A program made the translations under genes and the position numbers. Positions 36,796 to 47,358 of a DNA stretch of 64,000 bases are shown one piece after another (position 1 is the stretch's first letter; each line of letters opens with the position of its first letter). The DNA comes from Berberis thunbergii (lineage: Eukaryota > Streptophyta > Magnoliopsida > Ranunculales > Berberidaceae). The notes beneath the pieces are model-generated. The model was not told where the DNA came from and did not search any database. It saw nothing but the letters and a program-made list of their open reading frames with translations. Where the stretch lies: positions 186,001 to 250,000 of the forward strand of contig QNQO01000522.1 of NCBI GenBank assembly GCA_003290165.1. The letters run 5' to 3'.

Positions 36796-37012
36796 GCTAC
36801 TCCCCCTTAGTTAGTGGTCATGTTTGAGTGGCCACTAATTGTATGATGGTTAGATTTTCGATTCCACTATCACGACATATTCAATACGGTTACCAACTAT
36901 TAGTTCTTCTATCCCTTCGATGTCCCGTCCCTCTATTCGTTTTGGTGAGATTTTTGGGATTTTGCGTGACCGCCATATCTCATACTTTTTCGATGAGTGG
37001 ATCTTTCACCTT

Positions 37013-37019
37013 TATAAAA
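37013..37019 (+). promoter_or_regulatory. TATA box of the antisense accessory gene in C
   Basis: TATAAAA followed by GGAGG, 98 bp before the ATG at 37111; the equivalent box in D is 95 bp before its ATG. Confidence 0.65.
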
Positions 37020-37110
37020 GGAGGAAGTTGGTACAATATCTTTTTTTTTACATTTCCTTCACTCCCGCTCCCAGTTGTTGATTTCCTTTTTTTGTTTTCA
37101 TCTCATAATG

Positions 37111-40100
37111 ATGTCAAACTCTGGGGTTTTGAGTGGTGACTTGCTTGATGCTTGTGAAGCTTGCTACTTGCCTAAGCGAGCGACTTTGAAAGCATTCGTC
37201 ATGACCAAGATAGTCAAAGCATGAAGCGAAGGCAAAGTGATTTGCAATGGCTTGTCTTTAAACGAAAAGCAAAGTACAAAGCAATGACTTTATGCAAGTT
37301 TTGCAACTCTAAATAGATGACTTTAATAATATATAAAAAAAAGTAAATATATGCATTTTGCTTTGTATCTAAGTTTCTAAATACACGCATTATGTTTTTC
37401 TACTAGAATTAGAAGTGTTAGCTCAAGTCAATGTAATTGTTCGTATTGCTTCCTATGTTATGATGTTTGTTACCATTCACTGCAGCACCATACTTATAAC
37501 CAATGTCTTCCTGAGAACTACTCCCACTTGCCTTACGATTTTCTTTCGTAATCAATCACCTTAAGTAGACAAAATATAACAACATTATTAATGTATATAT
37601 TATTAATGCATATATAATCTATGTATAGAAGTGGGTTTATTCTTAGGGGTCATGATGGTGGAAATTATGATGAAGCTGCTTTGTTGGACGTAAAAAGATT
37701 CGTACCTCGAGCACGATCTCCAACTCCAGCTTTGTTGAAACTCTCTAATTTAGCTGTGAAACTTTAAAGAGGAGGAGAAAGAGAAAACAATATGCGAATT
37801 AAAAACGCTAAAATCGATGGATTTTGTGGTTTTAGGGTACTTGTCTGGCTTTAAACCAAGGCGAAGTGAGATGTTATGGCTTGGCTTTTGGCTTTTTGCT
37901 ATAAGCGGTGGCTTTGGATGGCTTTGAGTACACTAGTCATGACTACTCTTTGCCAACCGATCTCGAGATCATCCTTTCTGAAGAGGGCAATAGACATTGT
38001 TGTCCAAAAAATTGGATATCTCGTTTTGTACCCCGACATGTTTCATTCCGGTTTCAGGCTTCCAACTCCTGAGATTGTTTAGGAATACCTAGATTTCGTG
38101 GGTATTTCTCTTGCTCAAATGGTTCCGAATGGCTGGAGGATATTGATTATGACCTTGGCGAGGGCAATTTTATCATGGTTCCTATGAATGTCAGGATTTT
38201 GCACTCCTTGGTGGGGCTCGGAGTAAACGTTAATCGCACTTGTTATCTTCGTTCTCCATCTTGCTTTCAAAAATTATGGGAAGAGTATGGGGGCTGGTCG
38301 AGGCCTTGGTTTTACACCATTGATTCAGACTATTTCAAGTTGCGTAATCACCAAATTTTTTGCTCGTTCCGAGAGCCAAAGAGGAACGAACTATCACTGT
38401 CTTTGGAGGAGCGGGAACTTTGTGACCGGTTTAAGAAGCTACCCCGAGTTTCTGTGGAGGATTTCATCACTACGGATGCTATTGCTCGTGGTGGATTATA
38501 TACCTTAAGTGAGGCGGATCATGCAGAGCACACGAGACACACAATTCGGAAATTACCATCACACATGCTAGTAAAGTCGTTGTATCCGATGAGGGATTGG
38601 GGCATCTTCCTCTGGTCAGCGTTGGTGATGCAGATGTAAGCCGGTAGGCAAGCTTTGTTAGGGAGTCTGTGGCCCGTGTTGCTCCTGTTGTCACCAGAGA
38701 TTCTGGTAATACTAGCTCTGGCATCAGGAAGAGGAAGGTATCGAGGCCTCCTAGTTCCTCAAAGTTGTTGGCTGTTAGTTTTGGTTATGTCTCGATGAGG
38801 AAAAAACTTGCTACCTCGGTTCGTGGTTTTACTATGGCTCCCCCATTTTCAATATCTTCCGGGAAGAGTGGTCGTGACATTGGTGATGTTGCCGCCCAGG
38901 AAGCTGAGGAGATGGATCGGGCTCTCGAGAGGAGCAAAAAAGAGGTTTCTCGTATTTTGGATGCTCGTGAGAATAGTCTTTTCTTTTCATATGGCTTGTC
39001 TGGTTTTGTGAATTTGTCAGTGGATGATTCTCGTGTCACTGAAAACAAGATGTTTCAACTTGGTGTTGAGTTGTCCAAGAATCCTAAAAGCACAAATACT
39101 TTGGACAACAATCGAGTTTGATCCTCTGTTAGAAGATCAACTTACTACTCGAGGTCAGGGCTCTAAGCCCCTTGTGTCCTATGTTGTTGTGGTCGTCTCC
39201 AGATTGCCCGTTATCATCTCTTCTTCCATTCTGCTGCGGTTGTTTCCAAGAAGTTTTATTGGCCTTCTGACATTGATGTGCAAGATAGTACTCATAATCT
39301 CATTGTTGGTTGTCATGGGCAGTTGCCTAATAGGACTCCCATGCCTGTGCGCCCGCAATGCAACCATCTCGATGAAGGCCTTAAGAATCTCATGGAAGGA
39401 ATGAGTCACCCCACTTATGCGACTGTGATGGGGTTGGATTATATGGATGGCCGCGATCAGATGGTGCTTGTTTAACGAAAGCTGGCAGCTCAGGCTTTGG
39501 TTCTTTCTCATGTTCTCCGCGAGTTTGATCTGCTGAAAGCGCAATGCATGGAGTATGCAAAAGTTGTTGAGGCTGCACAGACTTTGCTGAAGGAAGCCGA
39601 GGCAATTCAAGACAAGTTTGCTTCTGACCTCAATACCTCCGGGTGGAACTGAAAAAACTACGTTCTCAGCTGAGTATTGTTGAAAAGGAGTTGTCCAATA
39701 TAGCAGCTGAGCATAATGAGGCCAAGCGTTCTGCTATAGAATACTCTGCTGATCTGAGGGCTTCTGTGACATGGGTTGCCTAGATGAACTCCAAGTTTGT
39801 CACTGCCAAGTTGGCAGCTTCTGCCAGGCTTGCCGCCATCAACAGTGAATTTGTTTCTACTCAGGCTGAGCTTTCGTCTGTCAACGATAGGTTAAAGGCT
39901 ACAGAGGAAGCAAATTGGAAGAGAATCATTGATGGTCGCCACGACTTCCTAGATTTTATTGAGTTGCAAGTTTTGGATTTATCTGAGTATCGTTGCTACA
40001 CTGAGCAAGTATTCAAAGATGAAGAGGAATCTGTTCCAAATCCGCCAAGCAACCCTGTTGTTGAGGAACAATTAGCTTCTCAGCCGCCCGAGAATGTGCC

Positions 40101-40140
40101 ATCGAGTGACATTTTTGCTGACATAAATGTCGCCTCTTGA
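37111..40140 (+). pseudogene. Accessory gene of C, putative gypsy-type transposase domain, antisense; interrupted
   Basis: Starts MSNSGVLSGDLLDACEACY, interrupted after 95 bases by a hAT-like element (37206-37935), then resumes. The domain block MFHSGFRLPTPEIV and GISLAQMVPNGWRILIMTLA is homologous to the other copies. An open stretch at 38175-38639 has CYLRSPSCFQKLWEEYGGWS and LSLEERELCDRFKKLPRVSV. C-terminal coiled-coil-like segments and WKRIIDGRHDFLDFIELQVL end at the stop 40138-40140. Apart from the insertion and a few stops it is the best preserved accessory gene here. No intron is seen at the family 1 position. Function unknown; placement antisense and downstream of pol is shared by all five elements. 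Confidence 0.8.
37206..37935. mobile_element. Non-autonomous hAT-like insertion in the C accessory gene
   Basis: 730 bp flanked by a perfect 8-bp duplication GTCATGAC (37198-37205, 37936-37943). The ends are weak inverted repeats (CAAGATAGTCAAAGC against TAGTGTACTCAAAGC, 10 of 15 identical) and the subterminal regions are full of AAGC/AAAGCC motifs. Element D carries the same coding stretch without the insertion, with equal length once one copy of the 8-mer is removed. No transposase. Confidence 0.8.
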
Positions 40141-40624
40141 GTGTTTCATGTAATCTTTTATGAAAGATCAATGAGAATTTATTTTTCTTTTATTTGTTTG
40201 TATACAATATGTCTTCCCGTCTAACTTATTAGACTTAGCCTTTTGCTTTTGACACTCCTGGTAGGATCCCGACTTGTTCATCCGAGTTTTTATAAATGTG
40301 CTTCGATGTTCGACGTATTAGTCGTGTAAAAGTTTTTTATGAAATCCGACTTTTTGTGTCTGAATTTTTTTGTCGTATGCTATAGTCGACGTGAAAAAGT
40401 CTGGTTGTATGTCCTAGTACTTTATTACTTCATGGTTGATCAGACCAGAAGCATTGTGTTCATGCCCGACTAGATTTTACTCGTAGCTCGATAATTGGGT
40501 CGTGCTTTGTTCTTTTACGAGTTAAAACTTTTAGTTTAACTTCTTTGTCCCGACTAGAAATTTTTCATTTGAACGTAAAATGGGGGATGTAAAGGAGTTT
40601 TATTGATAGTATTTTTTAGGTGTT

Positions 40625-42509
40625 TTACATTTCACTGTAGTGGTAGTTGTTCCCTTTCATATTTTCCAACCAGTATGTTCCTGGTCTATTATTTTTATTA
40701 CTTTGCATGGCCCTTCCCAATTCGGATTTAGTTTTCCAACACCCAGCTCGTTTATGTTGAGTTAGATTTTTCGAAGTACCCAGTCGCCGATAAAGAAAGT
40801 ACGAGGCTTTATTTTTTGTTATAGTAGCCGACCATATGATGTTGGTAGGTCGTTGCTTTGATAGAAGTCGTTTCTCGTTTTTTCTCAAGGAGATCTAGTC
40901 TGACTCTTAGTGCATCGTTATTGTCCTCTGCATGAAATTCCTTAATCTTTAACGTTGGCAAAAGGGGTTTCTCTTGTTGGAGTTCATTTTGTTGTTCTGT
41001 AAACCCAAAGGTTGCTAGATAGTTCGATTGTCCATAATTCCTTTGATGCTTCGAGCCTCCTTTAGGTTGCCTCTAGGATAATTCTGTTGGTGACCTCGGT
41101 TTGCCCATTTTCCTGTGGATGGGCGGATGCTGAGAAGTGTTGTTGGATGTCCAGGTTTTCACACAACTCTTTGACCTTCTTGCTTTCAAATTGCTTCCCG
41201 TTGTTGTTGAAAATTACTCTTGGGATTCCAAATCTGAATATTATGTCTTTCCAGAGGAATTTTTCAACTGGGGCTTCTCCTATTTTTGCTAGCGGCTCTA
41301 CTTCCACCCACTTAGTGAAGTAATCCGCTGCTACGATGAGGAATTTCTTTCCGTTGGACATAGGGAGCGATCCTATGATGTCCATTCCCCATTGTGAAAA
41401 CGGCTAGGGGCTGCTCATGGAGATTAGATTCTAGCACGGAGTATATGGGGAAAATCTCTAGCACTTAACACAAGTGTGAACGAGTTTATTTGCATCCGCT
41501 TGCATCATGGGCCAATAAAATCTCAGAGTCATTGCTTTGTGAGCTAGTGTTCTGCCTCCTGAGTGATCTCTACACGTACCGTGCTGGATTTCCCATAAAA
41601 CATAATCAACACCATTAGGTGAGAGACATCTTAATAGCGGGTGTGGAGTCTGTCGTTGATCAATGTGTATCATGCCACTCGATTTCACAGTTTTCGAGCC
41701 TCCATCTTATCCGTTGGAAGCTCCCCTGTTTGTTATATAGGCTAGAAATGGGGTCATCCAATTGTTTTCCCAATCCTCGATGCACGCCTTTTGTGTTTGC
41801 TTTTCCAGTATGCAATTTTCCTGCTGGGTGATGAGTGGATTCTCATTTTCTTTAGCTCGTGATGCTTCCTTCGCTAACTCGTCAACCCTTTTGTTCTCTG
41901 CCCTTGCACATAGTCAAAAAGTTGTGATATGGAAAGCTTCCACTAGCTCACGGTCTTTTGACGGTAAGCTTTTATTTGAGCATATTTGACATGGAATTTG
42001 TCGTTCAATTGAATGACCACCAATTTGGAGTCAATGAAAACACTAATCTTTTTTATTCCCAAGTGTTTTGCTAATTGTTGCCCGGCTATCACTGCTTTGT
42101 ATTTGCCTTCGTTGTTCGAGGCTTTGAATTGAATTTTATCTCATTTTTTAACGTTACGCTCTCCAAATTGTATAGGAACATACCAGTTCCGCTCCCCACC
42201 ATGTTGAATGCTCCATCGCAATGGAGGATCCATTCATGGGTGTTTTGTTTGGTATGTTCCTCTTCATGGTTGCTTTCCAGTTGATGGTCATTACTGCCAG
42301 TGCAGTCAACGATGAAATCCGCTAATGCTTGGGCTTTTATTGCGGTTCTGGGGACATAACTGATGTCAAACTACCCAAGCTCTATTGCCCACTTTACCAT
42401 TCTTCCGGATAGCTCGGGTTTGTGTAGAATCGATCGAAGTTGTTGCTCGGTCATGACAGTGATCGGATGGGCTTGGAAGTATGGTCGTAGCTTTCTCGAA
42501 GATACGATC
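40625..42509 (-). pseudogene. C pol, 3' part: RNase H (second half) and integrase
   Basis: Continues the RNase H domain cut by B: SRKLRPYFQAHPITVMTEQQ-type sequence just below 42509, then an RNase H region and the integrase. The integrase has an HKAMTLRFYWPMM zinc-finger block (41590-41500), AADYFTKWVEVEP, FNNNGKQFE (where a catalytic Asp is expected in D-N-G, here Asn) and QENGQTEVTNRI (41385-41062), and a C-terminal NRPGTYWLEN block ending at 40625. The D-to-N change at the second catalytic position would inactivate integration unless it is a late mutation. Confidence 0.85.
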
Positions 42510-43172
42510 TAATGACACATAAAAATGGTCACCTTCTGAGTCAAACATGTGTCATGAAGATCTGGAGGAACTATGAACCCAAGCATCACCCCATCACAGA
42601 TCCAGCCTAAGCGGATCTAAGCCCGCTCAACTTTAGGCCGGAATCTCACAACATGCTAGGCCCACACGTCTCACAACCATCCTCAATACCCATAAACCCT
42701 CTTTAGGCAACTATCTCAAAGATCAATTTCGGACAGGCAACTACAGCTGCTCTCTGCTTGCTTGGAAGCAAACACCATAGTATCTTCCACACAGGGAAAC
42801 TCCCGTTTACAGATTGCTCTCAGATTGAAAATTATCTCCCACATATCTAGGAGTGCAGAGCTAACAAAGAACTTCCCTCCTACAACATGACTCTTAATTA
42901 GAAAGAGATCTTCATGAAGTTCTCCTTCCTAAACTACACCTATGATGGCCTGGTTGTACAAGGACTTCTTGCACTATAAATACGACATGAGGTTGGTAAG
43001 CTAAGGTACGCTACAAATTCTCTGTTAAAGCATTACACCTTTCTCATATCCCTGTTTGACTTTAGCATTAGAGTGTTATCGGCCACCCCACAGTGGCTTG
43101 TGGCTCACGTGCGTTACTTGTGCAAGTCAGGAGAAACATGGTCAAAACAGAGAGCGAAAATCGACTACATCA
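42510..43172 (+). repeat. 5' LTR of B
   Basis: 663 bp. TATAAATA at 42975-42982 is the likely promoter of the element. Outer end mutated to TAATGACAC; inner end CTACATCA next to the PBS. Reverse-complement relative of the LTRs of A and E. Confidence 0.9.
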
Positions 43173-43243
43173 GTTTGGTGTCGTCCATGGGGACGACATA
43201 GTTCTTGACTTTACACTAAGCATCGTCTTCTACCAATCCCAAA

Positions 43244-45126
43244 GTGATGGTGACCACCAGGTCACGCTACAACGAACCAGGGGACACGTCCAATGCTTCG
43301 GCTGTCCCTATACCAGTTCCTACCATGCATGGGCAGACTACTCACGCCCCTGCACCAATAGCAATAACTACAGACCCCAGAATCGAGGTGTTGACGTCTC
43401 AAATACAACAAGTCATCAAGGCGTGGAAATGCTCACACGATAGAATCCACTCGCTGCTAATGAAGACTAGGAACAACATGGACCTCCACCTCTAGTGGAC
43501 GATAGGGAACAAGCGCAGGAGAGCTAGACCCCCTCTAGTTCCCATTGGACTAAGGGAGGCTAACGCCGATATCGCCGGCAGAACAAAGAGGCTTGGTCCC
43601 GAAAACCCTTTCCGCAGAGGAACGAACGACCCAGACGTACTATATCGTATCTATGCCCCACCCTTTATTGACTGGATCATGAATGAAGCACTTTTGAGAA
43701 ATTTCACTCCCCTGAAACTCAATTCCTATGATGGGACCACTGATCATTTTGATCATCTACGCCATTACAAGCACGTGATGGCGCTCAAGGACAGATTTGA
43801 ATCCGTCATGTGTAGAACATTTCTCACCAGTCTTAAAAGCCCTGCATTGACATGGTTCCCCAGCCTTCCACCGAAGTCAATTGACTCCTTTAAAACATTG
43901 GCAAAAAAATTCTTGACATGTTTCATCGAAAGCCAGCGCTTCAGAAAAGGCACACACTACATACTCAGTCTAAGGCAGAGGTCCGGCGAGACACTCCAAG
44001 AGCAAGTCACAAGCTTCAACAATGAGATGACCCTCATCGACGAGTGCAACAATGATACAGCTATGACGACATTCACTGCGGGCCTCGAAGAGGGAAAGCT
44101 CTTTGAGGACCTAACTTTGGAGCCCCCTCTGAACATGGCAGAGCTTCTCAAGAGTGTCCAGAGACACATCATCCTGGAGGAGTCAAGGACCGCCAAGAGG
44201 GAGATCGAAGGCAATAGGAAGCCCTCAACTTCTAGGGACGAGGAGGGAAAAAGACATAAGGATGAGAAGTAGAGCAAGAGGAAGTGCACTTACAAGAGAA
44301 TGGATCCAAATCGTCCTAGGTCAGAGAAATCATCCAACTACGTTGGATCCAGAACCGTGACACCCCATAAATACTAGTCTGTTTTATGTACTCAACTCCA
44401 TGAAAATTTGGGAGAAATTGAAGTGGCCCTTGAAGACACGCGGAAACCCTGCCAAACGAGACAACGACAAGTACTGTGCATACCACAAGGAGGGCGACCA
44501 CAACACCAACGACTGCAAAAGTCTGAAGTATGAAGGAGAGTACTGGATTCGCAAGGGCAAATTGAAAGACTTTCTGAAATCTGAGAAGCAATCATAACAG
44601 ACTAGGGACGGGGGGAGTCAATAAAAAAGATAGAGAATGAGACTCCTGGGATAATATACATCCTTCATGGAGTCAGACCGAATGAAGACCAGTCGCATAG
44701 GTCTCACAAGCGGACCCTGCTGGATATGCGAACACGACCCGTAGATGAAGACAGACGTGTTTGCTATTTGAAAATTCAGAACCCCCGTTCCCACTTTGAC
44801 TTTCACGAAATAGGACCTCGATGAAGTCCGAGCGCCGCACAACGACCCCTTGGTCATCTTCGTATCCATTGCAAAGTGGGAAGTGAAGAGAACTATTGTT
44901 GACATAAGAAGCTCGCTCAACATTCTATTTTACAATGATCGGATTCAGCGGGGAGAAATGTTTTCCCATCTTAAAGATAAGATTAGCCATGATAGTTGGA
45001 GAACCGCGGTTGAATAAGGTTCTGTTTCTGGACTTTATGGTGGTAAACGCACCATCATCCTACAACCTCATCCTGGGAAGACCGTGGCTACACCAAATGG
45101 AAGCAGTGGTTTCCACCCTCCATTAG
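43244..45126 (+). pseudogene. B gag-protease
   Basis: Starts MMVTTRSRYNEPGDTSNAS. The Gag core is open over 197 codons (43679-44272): LKLNSYDGTTDHFDHLRHYK, SLKSPALTWFPSLPP and KGTHYILSLRQRSGETLQEQ. The knuckle YCAYHKEGDHNTNDC (C-x2-H-x4-H-x4-C) lies at 44471-44515. The protease region has DIRSS (44914-44928) in place of DTGSS, then FSGEKCFP and FMVVNAPSSYNLILGRPWLH ending at 45126. No RT follows. Gag core and knuckle look well kept, whereas the protease motif is altered at the same Gly-to-Arg position as in A. Confidence 0.85.
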
Positions 45127-45654
45127 TGTGTTCAATATACTGCTAACCACTCCGAATGGACAATACGTGGAGACCAACATGCGACACAAGACTGCCACTG
45201 CGCCGCACTAAAACAGATAGAGTACTTCCAGATTCATCAACATCTTGCAAAGCAGTCTGAACCGGTGCCTGGCCAAACGACAACGAAAAATTAGAAGACG
45301 GCAACTCCCAAGGAAATTTCAAAGACGACATCAATCAATTAATGGTGCTAGACACAACCCCATCAATTGAGGGGGAGTAACCGATATTCAACCTATGTCG
45401 TACGCGTGTCACTATGCAATCTACACCGTACACGCAACGCACCATGCAGGTAAACCCTATCCCTTACCTCGCGGCCCATGGGCTCAGCCTATTATTCAAA
45501 CAACACTCTATCACGTGCTTGGCACGAGCGCTAGAGATCCTAGTCAACTTTGACGTACGAACTTTACCACTTGCGGAATTAAGGTAACTTCGTCCACACC
45601 ATGAACCACTAGGTTCGTACGCCTTTCAACAAATAAAATCTCTTGTCAAACCAG
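45127..45654. other. B spacer with an internal polypurine tract
   Basis: No coding similarity. GAGGGGGAGTAAC at 45369-45381 closely matches the PPT (AGGGGGAGTAGC) before the 3' LTR and is followed by CGATATTC rather than an LTR start. It lies where pol would begin in family 2. Confidence 0.6.
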
Positions 45655-46790
45655 GCAAGCTTAGTCAGCCAACATTGATGACGATAACTTTTGGTTCACC
45701 ACGACACGTAGTCTGCTTAGCGCAGGCATCGACGGTTTAGGAAGTGGGAGTCTAATCAGCGCTGCCACGCCTGGTGATGACGAATTGCCAAGGATCGCCA
45801 CGGGACTTATTCTGACGGCTCTGCACGGGACCACTGCTCTTTAGCGTGGCCGCCAAATAACCAACTCCGGACCTGTAGCCCCCACTGCAAGGGTGTAGAT
45901 AGTCTAGAAGGTGGGAGCCTAGTCAGTCCTGAACTGATTTCAATGGCTTTCCACAGGACCACTTCTTTTTAGCGTGGCTACCAAATTACCAAACCTAGAC
46001 TTGTAGCCCGTGCAGGGAGGGTGTGGATAGTTTAGAAGGTGGGAACCCAGTCAGCCACGACCTGATTCCAATGGTTTGCCACGGGACCTTTTCAGCGTGA
46101 TTGTTGAACCCTCCCAAATTCATAGCTTGGTGCACTCAGGTGTAGATAATTTGGATTGTGGTAGCCTAGTCACTCCTGAACTAATTCTGATGACTTGCCA
46201 CGAGGCCACTGCTTTTTAGCGTCGTTGCCAAACCCCTCTCGAATACGTAGACCCCACTGCACGAGGAGGGTGTCGACTGTTCGAAAGGTGGGAGCCTAGT
46301 CAGTTTTGATCTGATTTCGATGGCTTGCCACAGACAACTGCTCTTCAGCCTGGTCGCCAAACCTTTACTCCCCGAATTTGTCAACCGCTTTGCTCGGTCA
46401 TAAATAATTCAGAAGGTCAAAACCTAGTTAGTCCCGAACTTATTTTGACGGCTTGCCACAGGGCCACTGCTCTTCAATCTAGTTGCCAAACCTTAATAAT
46501 TCAGAAGGTGGAAGCTTAGTCAAACCCAAACTGATTCCAACAGCTTTCTACGGGACCACTGCTTTTCAGCGTGGCCACCGAAACTTTACTCCCTGAATTT
46601 TTCGAACGCTTTGCTCAATCATAAATAATTTAGAAGGTGGACGCCGAGCCAGTCCCGAACTGATACTGACGGCTTGCCACGTGACCACTGCTCTTCAGCC
46701 TGATTGCCAACCTTTACTCTCCAAATCTATCGACCAATCTACTCAGTCATAAACGATTTGAAAGGTGGGAATCTCAAACAGCTCTCCACA
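45655..46790. repeat. ~127-bp tandem array in B
   Basis: The AAGGTGGGAGCCTAGTCAG block recurs near 45735, 45908, 46035, 46154, 46284, 46410, 46505, 46634 and 46762. Spacing is about 170 bp for the first unit and then mostly 120-130 bp (one short unit of ~95). The first unit aligns over its length with the reverse complement of the 179-bp monomer of A; later units lack a middle part. Confidence 0.85.
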
Positions 46791-47358
46791 TGACCTTCGC
46801 TTTCCTCAGGATAGCGGACGCAAACATGAGCTTAGTTGAGTCAGTGCCTTCATGCTCAAACGAATTGACATTCTAACACTAGAAAAATGCCACTTGTACT
46901 GATACAAGGATAGTACAACCGGTGCCCAAATGAAAGCCAATTAGGAAGCCAACACAAGCTTACGGCGTCGAACTCGATGCGAACGCTCTGCACGTACTTT
47001 CAACCACCATAGCTTTCCCACGGCAACTGTCGGCCAGTCAAACAACAGGAAAAAGCTCAAGCAACTTACCTATAGAACAAGACATAACTCGGTTGACTCA
47101 ATCCCTAGTTAAACTGTTTGCAACATGCCCACTATCGGACATAACTACGCAGCAATGACCACGATTCATTCACAATACAAAGCGGTCAAGCTCTATGCCG
47201 CAGGTAGACTGGACAACGTCCTATTGATTCAACCATCCTATGCCAAAGTAAGACGACAAGGCAAAACAAAAAACATGTAATAGAAATGATAAGTACGAAA
47301 TGAATTTTTTTTCATTAATGGTCAAGACAAAAAGTGTACAAGCACACAAAGTTTGCTC
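46791..47358. other. B spacer between array and accessory gene
   Basis: No coding region recognised; 3' flank of the minus-strand accessory gene. Confidence 0.5.
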
